A DNA stretch of 64,000 bases from Salinirubrum litoreum (GCF_020567425.1 NZ_JAJCVJ010000001.1:868001-932000), one strand, 5' to 3'. Counted from the first letter of the stretch, positions 7,990 to 17,162 are shown. Translations and numbers: made by a program. The notes: generated from the sequence alone by a model not told the origin.

Positions 7990-9735
7990 ATGAGTCAGAC
8001 CGACTCGAACTTCCAGCCTGCGGTCCCACTCGACGACCTCCGGGCGTCAGGCAGAGAACTGGTCCGCGTCGACGGGCGTGCAATCGCCGTCTTCCACCAC
8101 GAAGGCGAGGTGCGCGCGGTCGACAACCGCTGTCCGCACATGGGCTTTCCCCTCACGGAGGGGAGCGTCGAGGACGGCATCCTCACCTGTCACTGGCACC
8201 ACGCGCGGTTCGAACTCTCCTGTGGCGACACCTTCGACCCGTGGGCAGACGACGTGCAGGCCTACCCGGTCGAGGTCCGCGACGGGACGGTGTACGTCGA
8301 TCCGGACCCGCCGCGCGACGAACCGCCGGCCGAGCACTGGGCGAGTCGACTGGAGGACGGCCTCGAACAGAACCTCCGACTCGTCCTCGCCAAGTCCGCC
8401 ATCGGCCTGGACGACGCCGGCGTCGACCCGACCGAACAGGTCGAGACCGGCGTCCGGTTCGGGACGCAGTACCGGCAGGGCGGGTGGGGGCCGGGGCTGA
8501 CCATCCTCACCGCGATGGCGAACGTCCTCCCGGACCTCGACACGAACGACCGCCGGCGCGCACTGTACCAGGGGCTCGTGCAGGTCGCCTCGGACTGTGC
8601 CGACCAGCCACCCCGCTTCGAGCAGGAGTCGTTCTCGGCGCGGGACCTCTCCCACGAGCGCCTGAAGTCGTGGTTCCGCGAGACGGTCGAGGTCCGCGAC
8701 GCCGACGGTGCGGAGCGCTGTCTCCGGACGGCGGTCGCCTCCGGCGCGAGTGAGGCCGAACTCGCCGAGATGCTGGTCGCGGCCGGCACCGATCACCGGT
8801 ATCTCGACACCGGACACACGATGGACTTCGTGAACAAGGCGTGCGAGGCCCTGGACCTGATCGGGTGGGAGCACGCGGAGTCGGTCCTCCCGACGCTGGT
8901 CGACGGCCTGACCGGCGCGGAGCGCAGCGAGGAACTCTCCTCGTGGCGACAGCCCATCGACCTCGCGGCGATGGCCGACGACACCTTCGACCGCCTGCCG
9001 GACCTCGTCGCGGCGGGAGAGGGCGAGGAGTGGACCGAACCCGACGACTTCACCGACCGCCTGCACAGCGACGACCCCGAAGCCGTGTTCGACGCGCTGG
9101 AGGGAGCGATTCAGGGGGGCGCGACGGTCGAGCAGTTGGCGTCGGCGGTCGCCTTTGCGGCGGGGAAACGCGTCGCGCAGTTCGCCACCAGCAACGAGTT
9201 CTCGGACTGGAACACCGTCCACCACACCTTCACCTACGCGAACGCGGTCCACCGCCTCTCGCGGCGCACCGACGCCACGGAACTGTATCGCGGTGTGTTC
9301 GACGCCGCCGTCAACGTCTACCTCGACCGCTTCCTCAACACGCCGCCGGCACCGATTCCGGACCGGGGCGACAGCGAGGCGGACACCGACGCACTGCTCG
9401 ACGACCTGCTGGCGACGTTCGACACCGAGGGCGCGGTGAACGAGGCCGGGCGACTGACGGCTCACTACCTCGACGCCGGCGGTGACCCGGCCGCGTTGCG
9501 GGAGCGACTGGGGAGTGGACTCGTTCGCGAGGATGCGGGCTTCCACACGTTCCAGGCGCTGGAGGCCGGCTTCACGCAGGCCGGGATGCGCGAGGAGAGC
9601 GAGGAACGGCGGGTGTTGCTGGTCGCGGTGGCGCGGTACCTGTCGGCGCACTTCCCGACCCGGCGGGAACGCGAGCAGACCTTCACCATCGCGGATCGAC
9701 TGCACCGTGGCGAGAAGATTCACGAAGCCGACTGA
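7990..9735 (+). CDS. Rieske [2Fe-2S] domain fused to a large helical domain of unknown function
   Basis: The protein has 581 residues from the ATG at 7990. Residues about 8-100 are a soluble Rieske ferredoxin domain with both cluster-binding boxes, CPHMGFPL and CHWHHARFELSC. The remaining ~480 residues look mostly alpha-helical and carry many His residues in conserved-looking settings (GTDHRYLDTGHTMDF, WNTVHHTFTYANAVHRL). No signal peptide is seen, so it is probably cytoplasmic. It is monocistronic. It could be a Rieske-dependent oxygenase-like enzyme with an unfamiliar catalytic domain, but the helical part does not look like the usual ring-hydroxylase fold. Confidence 0.8.
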   Translation: MSQTDSNFQPAVPLDDLRASGRELVRVDGRAIAVFHHEGEVRAVDNRCPHMGFPLTEGSVEDGILTCHWHHARFELSCGDTFDPWADDVQAYPVEVRDGTVYVDPDPPRDEPPAEHWASRLEDGLEQNLRLVLAKSAIGLDDAGVDPTEQVETGVRFGTQYRQGGWGPGLTILTAMANVLPDLDTNDRRRALYQGLVQVASDCADQPPRFEQESFSARDLSHERLKSWFRETVEVRDADGAERCLRTAVASGASEAELAEMLVAAGTDHRYLDTGHTMDFVNKACEALDLIGWEHAESVLPTLVDGLTGAERSEELSSWRQPIDLAAMADDTFDRLPDLVAAGEGEEWTEPDDFTDRLHSDDPEAVFDALEGAIQGGATVEQLASAVAFAAGKRVAQFATSNEFSDWNTVHHTFTYANAVHRLSRRTDATELYRGVFDAAVNVYLDRFLNTPPAPIPDRGDSEADTDALLDDLLATFDTEGAVNEAGRLTAHYLDAGGDPAALRERLGSGLVREDAGFHTFQALEAGFTQAGMREESEERRVLLVAVARYLSAHFPTRREREQTFTIADRLHRGEKIHEAD

Positions 9736-9741
9736 GATGCG

Positions 9742-9808
9742 AACTCGGTCGAATCGGTCGCGGACGACGAGCGGTGAAAGCCCCCGACCGCTCGACCGGC
9801 CGCGTCGC
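9742..9808 (+). repeat. Solo leader plus left arm of the dispersed structured element
   Basis: This gene-free stretch after the Rieske gene matches the start of the larger elements at 53.5 kb and 58.3 kb. The leader reads aactcggtcga..cggtcgcggacgacgag, followed by ggtgaaagcccccgaccgct. Over 46 bases (9763-9808) it differs from 58370-58415 at about four positions. The complementary right arm (gagcggtcgg..cctttca) is not found downstream, so this looks like a truncated relic or a minimal form. Confidence 0.7.
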
Positions 9809-9895
9809 CCGAGGCGGCCCCACGCCGCCGAGGTGTCGCGCCAGCCCGGTCGACTGGTGAGTGTGTCGTGAGCCGAAACTCGACTCGGTGTGCCG

Positions 9896-9905
9896 TATTT
9901 ATAAC
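9896..9905 (+). promoter_or_regulatory. TATA-like box upstream of the small membrane protein at 9962
   Basis: tatttataac lies in a locally AT-rich stretch (9890-9935) about 60 bases before the ATG. That spacing would give a short leader rather than a leaderless mRNA. Confidence 0.5.
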
Positions 9906-9961
9906 GAACTATCAAGAGAGATACGCGAGTCGTTAAGTCGGGGTGTCACGTACGTCTCTGT

Positions 9962-10249
9962 ATGACACTTGCACTCGTACCACACGCATCCGGCGGCAGA
10001 CTCGGCGAGGACGGCGAGGGCGTCGGAGGCATCGGTCGTCGGGGCCACTACGCCTGCGGGGTGATCAGCATCGCAGTCGTGCTCGCCACACTGGTCGTCA
10101 GTTACTCGCTCGTCGTGGCGATGACGAGCGCGGTCCCTCTACTCTCGACGACCGCCATCGTCCTCCTGACCGTGGTCGTCTGGGTGCTCGTCTGGCTCCT
10201 CCTCGACATGACATTGCTGTGGTGGGTCGCCCGTACCGCCGACGAGTGA
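9962..10249 (+). CDS. Small two-helix membrane protein
   Basis: The protein has 95 residues. A Gly-rich N-terminus precedes two hydrophobic helices (CGVISIAVVLATLVVSYSL and a long VVVWVLVWLLLDMTLLWWV). It ends in a short acidic tail. It sits 89 bases upstream of the MDR-PTPS-glycosyltransferase trio and could be co-transcribed with it. No recognisable family or motif; function unknown. Confidence 0.6.
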   Translation: MTLALVPHASGGRLGEDGEGVGGIGRRGHYACGVISIAVVLATLVVSYSLVVAMTSAVPLLSTTAIVLLTVVVWVLVWLLLDMTLLWWVARTADE

Positions 10250-10338
10250 CCGGGGCGACGGGTGGAACCGGGGGCCGGCGGAGTCCCCGACGTGGCAATG
10301 AAAAGAACGATACTGGTGCGGCCCTTGCCTCGAACAAC

Positions 10339-11352
10339 GTGTCACGTTCGCTGTTCTTCACCGCCGAACGAGAGGTCGCGGTCCGCGAGCGCGAGGTGGG
10401 GCCTCCCGGTCCCGAGGAGGTCCGCGTGGAGACCACAGTCTCCGCTGTCAGCCCCGGAACCGAACTCCTGCTGTATCGTGGCGACGCCCCCCAGTCGATG
10501 GAGACCGACGCGACGCTCCCGGCGTTCGCCGACGAAGACCTCTCGTACCCCCTCCGGTACGGCTACGCCGCCGTCGGCGACGTGACCGCCGTCGGCGAGG
10601 ACGTCGCGGACGACTGGCTGGGCGAGACGGTCTTCGGCTTCAACCCCCACGAGAGCGCCTTCCTCGCGGAGCCGAGCCACCTGATCCGGGTCCCGGGCGA
10701 CTGTTCGCCCGAGCAGGCCGCCTTCCTGCCCACCGTCGAGACCGCCGTGAACTTCGTCATGGACGGTCGCCCGGTCGTCGGCGAACGTCTCGCGGTCTTC
10801 GGACAGGGACTCGTCGGCCTGACGACCACCGCCATCCTCGCCGAGTTCCCGCTGTCCTCGCTCGTCACCGTCGAGACCGTGCCAGAGCGCCGCGAACGCT
10901 CGCGGGGCTTCGGTGCCGACGAGAGCATCGACCCGACTGCGGTCCCCGACACGCTCTCGCCGAGCGACGGGACCGGCGTCGACCTGGCGTACGAACTCTC
11001 CGGGAACCCCCGAGCACTGGACGACGCGGTCGGGGCGACGGCCTACGACGGGCGCATCGTCGTCGGGTCGTGGTACGGGACGAAACGGGCCGACCTCGGA
11101 CTCGGCGGGCGGTTCCACCGCGAGCGCATCGACATCACGAGCAGTCAGGTGAGCACCATCGACCCCGAGTTCCGGGGGCGGTGGGACACCGACCGCCGAC
11201 TCTCCGTCGCGTGGGACCACCTCGCCGACCTGCCGACCGACGACCTCGTGACCCACCGACTCCCACTCGGCGAGGCCGACAGCGCCTACGAGACGCTGGA
11301 CACCAGTCCGGAGGCGGCAGTGGGAATCCTCTTTACGTATGACGACCGTTGA
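10339..11352 (+). CDS. MDR-family (zinc-type alcohol dehydrogenase-like) oxidoreductase lacking the zinc cysteines
   Basis: The protein has 337 residues from a GTG start at 10339. The order is an MDR GroES-like N-terminal domain and a Rossmann domain (AVFGQGLVGLTTTAIL). At the site where zinc enzymes have GICGSD it reads SAVSPGTELLLYRG, so the catalytic-zinc Cys is absent. This resembles BchC-type members that act on large ring substrates. The stop lies inside the start of the next gene, so it is coupled to the PTPS-like protein. Substrate unknown; the context suggests a pterin or sugar intermediate. Confidence 0.75.
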   Translation: MSRSLFFTAEREVAVREREVGPPGPEEVRVETTVSAVSPGTELLLYRGDAPQSMETDATLPAFADEDLSYPLRYGYAAVGDVTAVGEDVADDWLGETVFGFNPHESAFLAEPSHLIRVPGDCSPEQAAFLPTVETAVNFVMDGRPVVGERLAVFGQGLVGLTTTAILAEFPLSSLVTVETVPERRERSRGFGADESIDPTAVPDTLSPSDGTGVDLAYELSGNPRALDDAVGATAYDGRIVVGSWYGTKRADLGLGGRFHRERIDITSSQVSTIDPEFRGRWDTDRRLSVAWDHLADLPTDDLVTHRLPLGEADSAYETLDTSPEAAVGILFTYDDR

Positions 11353-11737
11353 CCGGTTCATGTACACGGTGACGGTTCGCCGCGAGTTCATCGCCCAACA
11401 CTTTCTGACGGTTCCGGACCCCGGACCCGAGGGCGACCTGCACTCGCACGCCTTCACGCTGGAACTCCGCCTGTCTGGGCCGGAGCTGAACGAGTTCGGG
11501 TATCTCGTGGACATCGACCACGTGGAGGCCGCGATCGACGACCTGTTGGCCCGCTACCGGGACGCGACGCTGAACGACCTGCCGGAGTTCGACGGCGAGA
11601 ACCCGAGCGTCGAACACTTCGCCCGACACGTCGCCGATCGGTTCACCGACGACGCCGACCTGTCGAACCCCGAGCGAGTCGAAGTCAGACTCTGGGAGGA
11701 CGACAGCGCGTGGGCGAGTTACGAGACGCCGGTCTGA
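11339..11737 (+). CDS. 6-pyruvoyl-tetrahydropterin synthase / 6-carboxytetrahydropterin synthase family protein
   Basis: The protein has 132 residues from the ATG at 11339; the ATG at 11357 (MYTVTVRREFIAQHF) is equally plausible and matches the usual family start. The zinc-site pattern is present: QHF near residue 20 and LHSHAF with the HxH pair. NEFGYLVDIDHVE and ENPSVEHFARHVADRF are family-typical. The catalytic Cys usually found four residues before the HxH pair is not there (the stretch is GPEGDLHSH), so it is unlikely to be a standard QueD. It overlaps the genes on both sides. Confidence 0.8.
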   Translation: MTTVDRFMYTVTVRREFIAQHFLTVPDPGPEGDLHSHAFTLELRLSGPELNEFGYLVDIDHVEAAIDDLLARYRDATLNDLPEFDGENPSVEHFARHVADRFTDDADLSNPERVEVRLWEDDSAWASYETPV

Positions 11738-12867
11738 TGCAGGAGGCTGAAACCGACAGAGAGGAGGGCGATGCCGACACACTCCACGTCGGCTGGGTCG
11801 TCTACGGCGACCTCGACCGCCGGTCGGGCGGCTACCTCTACGACGCCGAGGTCGTCGAGCGTCTGCGGGCCGCCGGCGACGAAGTGACCGTCGTCTCCCT
11901 GCCCGACGTGTCGTACCTCCGGTCGCTGACCCACAACGCCGGCAGGGGTCTCCGGCGTCGACTCCGGCGAGTCGCCCGCGAGGTCGACGTCCTCGTCCAG
12001 GACGAACTCTGTCACCCCTCGCTCGCGTGGGCGAACGACGCGCTCCCGGCCGGCACACCGGTCGTCGGACTCGTCCACCACCTGCGCTCTGCGGAACCTG
12101 CCCCGCCGTGGCGCAGGCGTGGCTACCGCACCATCGAACGTCGCTACCTCCGGACGCTGGACGCGGTGATCTGCAACAGCGAGACCACGCGCCGGACGGT
12201 CACAGAGCTCGCAGGTCCCGAGGCGACTGCCGAGTCGGTCGTCGCGTACCCGGCCGGAGACCGCTTCGGTGAGCCACTCCCGGCGGCCGAGATCCGCCGC
12301 CGCGCACACGAGGACCCGTTTCGGGTCGTCTTCCTCGGCAACGTCACGCCCCGGAAGGGACTGGACACGCTGCTGGCCGGACTATCCCGACTCCACTGCG
12401 ACTGGGACCTGACGGTGCTCGGCAGTCTCTCAGCCGACGAGTCGTACGCCGAGTCGGTCGCCCGACTCGTCGGCGACCTCGGACTCGCAGACCGGGTGAC
12501 GCTGGCCGGTCGGGTCGACGACGACCGCCTCCGTGCAGAACTCCGGCGCGGCCACGTGCTGGCGATCCCCTCGACGTACGAGGGATTCGGGATCGCCTAC
12601 CTCGAGGGGATGTGTTTCGGCCTCCCCGCACTGGCCTCGACGGCGGGTGGGGCCTCGGAACTCGTCACCCACCGCGCGGACGGCTGGGTCGTCGATCCGG
12701 GCGACCCGAGCGAGATCGCGGACGCCCTCGCGCCGGTCTGCCGGAAGCGGGACCGACTGGCCCGGATGGGTCTCGCGGCGGCCGACCGGTACCGCGACCA
12801 CCCGACGTGGGCCGAGACCGCGAGCACGATCCGGGCGTTTCTGACCGACGTGAGCGAGACCGACTGA
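11737..12867 (+). CDS. GT4-type glycosyltransferase
   Basis: The protein has 376 residues; its ATG shares one base with the preceding stop (TGATG). It has a GT-B fold with an N-terminal acceptor domain (HVGWVVYGDLDRRSGGYLYD) and a C-terminal nucleotide-sugar domain: FLGNVTPRKGLDTLLAGL, LAGRVDDDRLRAELRRGHV, and the retaining-GT signature PSTYEGFGIAYLEGMCFGLP. No membrane segment is obvious. Coupling to a PTPS-like protein and an MDR enzyme suggests that it glycosylates a small molecule rather than a cell-surface polymer. That is inference. Confidence 0.9.
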   Translation: MQEAETDREEGDADTLHVGWVVYGDLDRRSGGYLYDAEVVERLRAAGDEVTVVSLPDVSYLRSLTHNAGRGLRRRLRRVAREVDVLVQDELCHPSLAWANDALPAGTPVVGLVHHLRSAEPAPPWRRRGYRTIERRYLRTLDAVICNSETTRRTVTELAGPEATAESVVAYPAGDRFGEPLPAAEIRRRAHEDPFRVVFLGNVTPRKGLDTLLAGLSRLHCDWDLTVLGSLSADESYAESVARLVGDLGLADRVTLAGRVDDDRLRAELRRGHVLAIPSTYEGFGIAYLEGMCFGLPALASTAGGASELVTHRADGWVVDPGDPSEIADALAPVCRKRDRLARMGLAAADRYRDHPTWAETASTIRAFLTDVSETD

Positions 12868-12995
12868 GAGTCCCGACAGCGGACGACTGCGCCCGACCCC
12901 CATCGACACCCGGCGGTCGTCGTGACGCGTCGTTCGTCGCCGACGGAACTGTGCTATTCACAGATGTTTTTCGGAGCTGGGCGTATGGAATCTGT

Positions 12996-14552
12996 ATGGA
13001 AACTCCGGCACGGGTGCTCCTGGTCGACGACGACGAACGGTTCGCCGAACTCGCGTCGACCTACCTCGAACGCTCCGGCGACGTGACCGTCGTCACCGAA
13101 ACCGACGCGGCCGCCGGACTCGATCGACTCGATGGGGGAGGGATCGACTGTGTCGTCTCGGACTACGAGATGCCCGAGACCGACGGTCTCGGCTTCCTCG
13201 AGTCGGTCCGTGCGGATCGCCCAGATCTCCCCTTCGTGTTGTTCACCGGGAAGGGGAGCGAGGAAATCGCCGCCGAGGCCATCGCCGCCGGTGTCACCGA
13301 CTACCTCCAGAAGGGGACCGGCACCGAGCAGTACACCGTGCTCGCCAACCGGATCGAACGCGCCGTGGACGCGTATCGCACAGAGCGGGCGGCCGTCCGA
13401 ACCGAGACCGACCTCGAACGACGCGAGGCCGCGCTCCGCCAGATGTACCGGATCATCGCGGGTGGCGATCAGTCGCTCAAGTCGAAGATGGAGGAACTCC
13501 TCGCGGTCGGCTGTCGAGCGCTGGACACCGACATCGGCGTCGTCTCGCACGTCGAGGGCGACGAGTACGAGGTCGTCGCCGCGCGGACACCGACAGCGGA
13601 GTTCGTGACCGGCGACACGCTGGACATCGGCCAGACCTACTGTGAGGTGACGATGGAGTCCGAGGAGACGACCGTCTTCGAGCAGGTCCAGCAGGCGACG
13701 ACCGACGGCGGCTGTGAGCTCACGGAGCGACTCCCCTACACCGAAGTCGGACTCAGTGCCTACATCGGGACACCGATCGACCTCTGTGAGACGACCTACG
13801 GGACGCTGTGTTTCGCGGACCCGGAGCCACGCGAGGCGTTCTCCGAGTGGGGCAGGACGGTCGTCGAACTGATGGGTCGGTGGCTCGGCTACGAACTCAC
13901 CCGCCGAACCGCGAAAGCCGAGATCGAGCGCCAGCGCGACCGGCTGGACGAGTTCGCCAGCGTGGTCTCACACGACCTCCGGAGTCCGCTCTCGGTCGCA
14001 CAGGGGCACCTCGAACTCGCTCGAGAGGCGGACGACCCGACGCAGGCGGACAGTCACTTCGACGGTATCGACGCCGCGCTCGGCCGGATGGACGAACTGA
14101 TCGACGACGTACTCGGACTCGCGCGACAGGGCAAGCGCGTCGACGAGACGACGACGGTGTCGCTCACAGAACTGGTGTCGCAGGCGTGGGCCAGCAGAGA
14201 GCACGGCGGAGAGGCGACGCTCGAACGTGGCGACCTGCCGAGCGTCGAGGCCGACCGGGAGCGACTGCGTGCGCTCTTAGAGAACCTGTTCCGGAACGCC
14301 CACGAGCACTCCGGGGCGGAGCCGACCGTGACGATCGAAGCACTCCCCGGCGGGGGGTTCGCCGTCGCGGACGACGGGCCGGGCGTCCCCGCCGAGGAGC
14401 GCGAGTCCGTGTTCGATCACGGCTACTCGACGAGCGACTCGGGCACCGGCTTCGGCCTCTCTATCGTGGACACCGTCGCGCGAGCCCACGGCTGGGACGT
14501 ATCGCTGACCGAGAGCGTGTCGGGTGGGGCGCGGTTCGAATTTCGGTGGTAG
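12996..14552 (+). CDS. Hybrid sensor: receiver-GAF-HisKA-HATPase histidine kinase
   Basis: The protein has 518 residues from the ATG at 12996. Residues 5-120 are a receiver domain (LLVDDDERF, the phospho-Asp in CVVSDYEMPETDG, VLFTGKGSEEIAAEAI). A GAF domain (about 160-315) includes IDLCETTYGTLCFADPEPRE. HisKA has the H box VVSHDLRSPLSVAQGHLEL. HATPase has the N box NLFRNAHEHSG, then VADDGPGVP and GTGFGLSIVD. No membrane helix is seen, so it senses in the cytoplasm, as is common for haloarchaeal receiver-first kinases. No partner regulator is adjacent. Confidence 0.93.
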   Translation: METPARVLLVDDDERFAELASTYLERSGDVTVVTETDAAAGLDRLDGGGIDCVVSDYEMPETDGLGFLESVRADRPDLPFVLFTGKGSEEIAAEAIAAGVTDYLQKGTGTEQYTVLANRIERAVDAYRTERAAVRTETDLERREAALRQMYRIIAGGDQSLKSKMEELLAVGCRALDTDIGVVSHVEGDEYEVVAARTPTAEFVTGDTLDIGQTYCEVTMESEETTVFEQVQQATTDGGCELTERLPYTEVGLSAYIGTPIDLCETTYGTLCFADPEPREAFSEWGRTVVELMGRWLGYELTRRTAKAEIERQRDRLDEFASVVSHDLRSPLSVAQGHLELAREADDPTQADSHFDGIDAALGRMDELIDDVLGLARQGKRVDETTTVSLTELVSQAWASREHGGEATLERGDLPSVEADRERLRALLENLFRNAHEHSGAEPTVTIEALPGGGFAVADDGPGVPAEERESVFDHGYSTSDSGTGFGLSIVDTVARAHGWDVSLTESVSGGARFEFRW

Positions 14553-14591
14553 CGCGACCGCGACGCCGTCCGAGCGAATCCGACAGCAGCC

Positions 14592-16307
14592 CTACTCGTG
14601 CGTCCAGTAGACGACCGACTCGTCGTCGCCGTGGGCGTCGACGCGGGCGAAGCCGACGCGCTCGAACTGGATCACGTCGTCGACCTCGGTGTCGGCGAAG
14701 TCGGGTTCCGCCTCGCCGGTCACGTCACCCTCGGGCGTTCGCATCCGGACCGGGACGGTGTCGTCGGCCGGCACCCAGTGGATCACCGGGACGCCCTCCT
14801 CGCGGACCGCCGCGATGTCGTCGCCGACGTACTCGAAGGCGTCGCGGGTGTGGCGGACACAGCCGTACCCCTTCAGCCAGACCCGCTTCCCGTTCGGCGG
14901 GAGGTCCTCGGCTTCGATCTGTACCGCGCCGGGCACCGGCACCTCGCGCCGGCCGCGCTCCTCGTGTTCCGGGTGGTACGGCGGGTGGCCCGCCTCAGGA
15001 CCGCCGATCACGGGCACCTCTCTCCCATCGCGGACGAGGAAGTAGCGGTCCGCCTCTGGATCGACGCGTTCGCGGTTCGCGGCGTAGACCGCCGACATCG
15101 AGAGATCGACGTTCGAGGTGGAGGTGCCGAGCGCCGTCATCGCCTCCACGATCGCCGGGCCGCGGATGCCTCTGCGCTGCAGGCTGGCGAGCGTCGGCGC
15201 ACGGGGGTCGTCCCAGCCGTCGAGGTCACCGTCCGCGATGAGTTGTTTGATCGTCGAGGTGGACATCTTCACGTCGTAGGCGTCGATCTGCACGTGGCCC
15301 CAGTGGATCACCTCGGGGTACTCCCAGCCGAAGTAGTCGTAGACGAACTGCTGGCGCTTCGCGGAGTCCTGCAGGTCGATCCCCCGGATGATGTGGGTGA
15401 TCCCGGTCAGGTGGTCGTCGATCCCGGACTGGAAGTCGAGCATCGGCCAGCACCGGTAGTCGGCGGCTTCCTCGCGGGGGTGCGGGGTGTCGATCATCCG
15501 GAAGGCGACCCAGTCGCGCAGCGCGGGGTTCTTGTGCTCGATGTCGGTCCGGACACGGAGGACCATCTCGCCGGACTCGTACTCGCCGTCGATCATCGCC
15601 GCGAACTCCTCGCGGGTCGTCTCGGGATCTTTGTCGCGGTGCGGGCAGGCCTCGCCGCTGTTCTTCAGGTCGGAGAACTCGCCCTGCGGACACGAACAGG
15701 TGTAGGCCCCGCCCATGTCGATCAACTCGCGGGCGTGGTCGTAGTAGGTCTCGACGCGGTCGGAGGCGCGGATGACCTCGTCCGGTTCGAAGCCGAGGTA
15801 GTCGATGGCGTCGAGGATCCCGTCGTAGGCGTCGAGGTCGGGGCGTTTGGTCTCCGGGTCGGTGTCGTCGAACCGGCAGAGCATCCAGCCGTCGTACATC
15901 TCCTTGTACGTCCCGATGACCGCCGGCATCCGGGCGTTGCCGAGGTGCCACGGCCCGTTCGGGTTCGGCGCGAGGCGCATCCGGATCTGGTCGTACTCCT
16001 CGGCGTTCGGCAGGTCCGGCAGGAGGGCGTCGTCTCCCTCGTCTTCGGCGAGAATCTCGTCCATCTCCTCCGGTGCGAGTTCTTCGAGTCGAGCGATGCG
16101 TTCGTCCCGATCCATCCCGTTGACGCGACTCACGACGCCGCCGACAACGCCGGGAATCTCGTCGCCGTGGGGGCGGAAGTCCGGGTTCTCGCCCATCAGC
16201 GGCCCCATCACGGCACCCACGTCCGCGTCGCTGTCGTACTTCACCGCGTTCAACAGCGCGTGTTTCTCGGCTTCCGCCTCGACGCGCTCCCGAAGCTCAG
16301 AATCCAT
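14592..16307 (-). CDS. gltX: Glutamyl-tRNA synthetase, archaeal type
   Basis: The protein has 571 residues from the ATG at 16307; upstream in-frame codons cross the promoter. This class I synthetase has the HIGH-like motif APNPNGPWHLGNAR and the KMSKS-like motif DVKMSTSTIKQL. The GlxRS-type anticodon-binding barrels lie at the C-terminus (VWLKGYGCVRHT, IQFERVGFARVD). Archaeal GltX is usually non-discriminating and also charges tRNA-Gln for later amidation. An insert region carries Cys/His residues (YTCSCPQGEFSDL, CPHRDKDPE) that may form a small zinc site. Confidence 0.95.
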   Translation of the reverse strand: MDSELRERVEAEAEKHALLNAVKYDSDADVGAVMGPLMGENPDFRPHGDEIPGVVGGVVSRVNGMDRDERIARLEELAPEEMDEILAEDEGDDALLPDLPNAEEYDQIRMRLAPNPNGPWHLGNARMPAVIGTYKEMYDGWMLCRFDDTDPETKRPDLDAYDGILDAIDYLGFEPDEVIRASDRVETYYDHARELIDMGGAYTCSCPQGEFSDLKNSGEACPHRDKDPETTREEFAAMIDGEYESGEMVLRVRTDIEHKNPALRDWVAFRMIDTPHPREEAADYRCWPMLDFQSGIDDHLTGITHIIRGIDLQDSAKRQQFVYDYFGWEYPEVIHWGHVQIDAYDVKMSTSTIKQLIADGDLDGWDDPRAPTLASLQRRGIRGPAIVEAMTALGTSTSNVDLSMSAVYAANRERVDPEADRYFLVRDGREVPVIGGPEAGHPPYHPEHEERGRREVPVPGAVQIEAEDLPPNGKRVWLKGYGCVRHTRDAFEYVGDDIAAVREEGVPVIHWVPADDTVPVRMRTPEGDVTGEAEPDFADTEVDDVIQFERVGFARVDAHGDDESVVYWTHE

Positions 16308-16330
16308 TAGCCGGTGGTTCGCTCCCGTCG

Positions 16331-16339
16331 CTAAAAACT
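16331..16339 (-). promoter_or_regulatory. TATA-like box of gltX
   Basis: On the minus strand this reads agtttttag, 24-32 bases before the gltX ATG, so the mRNA is likely leaderless. It also supports the ATG at 16307 over any upstream start. Confidence 0.55.
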
Positions 16340-16508
16340 GCGGTGGATCGACGTGACGCGACCGGCACACCCGACACCCGGTCGAGTTCGACTGCCTGCG
16401 TGGTCGACCCAGTCCACCGGTTCGGCACAGCGGGGTAGGGGCATGTCGAGCGTTAGCATTGCACAGTCAAAAGGGTTTCTGGCGAGTCACTGCGAGCGGT
16501 CGCGTGGG

Positions 16509-17162
16509 TCACTCCCGGAGGTCGTCGGTCGCGCCCGACAGGTCGGCGACGAACTCCCGGACGACCTTTCCCTCGGCCCGGTGGAGCGTCTCGCTCAGCG
16601 TCGAGGCCGCCAGACCGAGGTCGTCGGCGAGTTCGGTCAGCGTGCAGTCACGCGGCGAGTCGTAGTAGCCCGCCTCGACCGCTTCGAGGACGAGTTCTCG
16701 CTGCCGGGCAGTGAGCACGCGTTCGGGGTCGACCGACTCCTTGATCCACTCGACGTGGTAGTCGAGTCCCATCGCGTCCAGTTGGTCGGCCATCGCGGCG
16801 AGTCGGTCCCGCGAGGTCGTGAGTTCCAGCGTCGCCGTCCCGTCCCGGATGGTGATCGGTGGCTGGAGGGGGAGGCCGGACTCACGAGCGGAGAACAGCA
16901 ACAGCGGTTCGGTCGTCTCGAACTGGATCACCGCCTCCTCGGGAGTCGTCCCGACGATTGACAGACTCGTCACCGCCTCGTGGTCTTCCATCGCCGCGAC
17001 CGCCGACAGGACGTCTCTCCCCGACAGTTCCACGAGACCGACGCCTCGGTCGTCGGCGGGGAGCGCGGCCAACACCTCGAACGTCACGTCGGGGTACGTC
17101 TGCGAGACTGCGCCGATCCAGACCATCTCCGGCAACGTGACCGTCATCCGAGCGTGCGACAT
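16509..17162 (-). CDS. Bat-type HTH_10 transcription regulator
   Basis: The protein has 217 residues from the ATG at 17162; an ATG 16 bases further in is possible. The N-terminal ~150 residues are an alpha/beta sensing module of the type found in haloarchaeal Bat relatives, without a clear cofactor site. The C-terminus is an HTH_10 domain (LTARQRELVLEAVEAGYYD, LTELADDLGLAASTLSETLH, GKVVREFVADL). It is divergent from the CGCGGH protein with 92 bases between the starts, so that small gene is a candidate target. Confidence 0.88.
   Translation of the reverse strand: MSHARMTVTLPEMVWIGAVSQTYPDVTFEVLAALPADDRGVGLVELSGRDVLSAVAAMEDHEAVTSLSIVGTTPEEAVIQFETTEPLLLFSARESGLPLQPPITIRDGTATLELTTSRDRLAAMADQLDAMGLDYHVEWIKESVDPERVLTARQRELVLEAVEAGYYDSPRDCTLTELADDLGLAASTLSETLHRAEGKVVREFVADLSGATDDLRE

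Noticed and set aside
14598..16310. Plus-strand ORF of 570 codons opposite gltX
   Set aside because: Long antisense openings are common in GC-rich DNA; it has Val/Asp-rich shadow composition, and gltX has all catalytic motifs.
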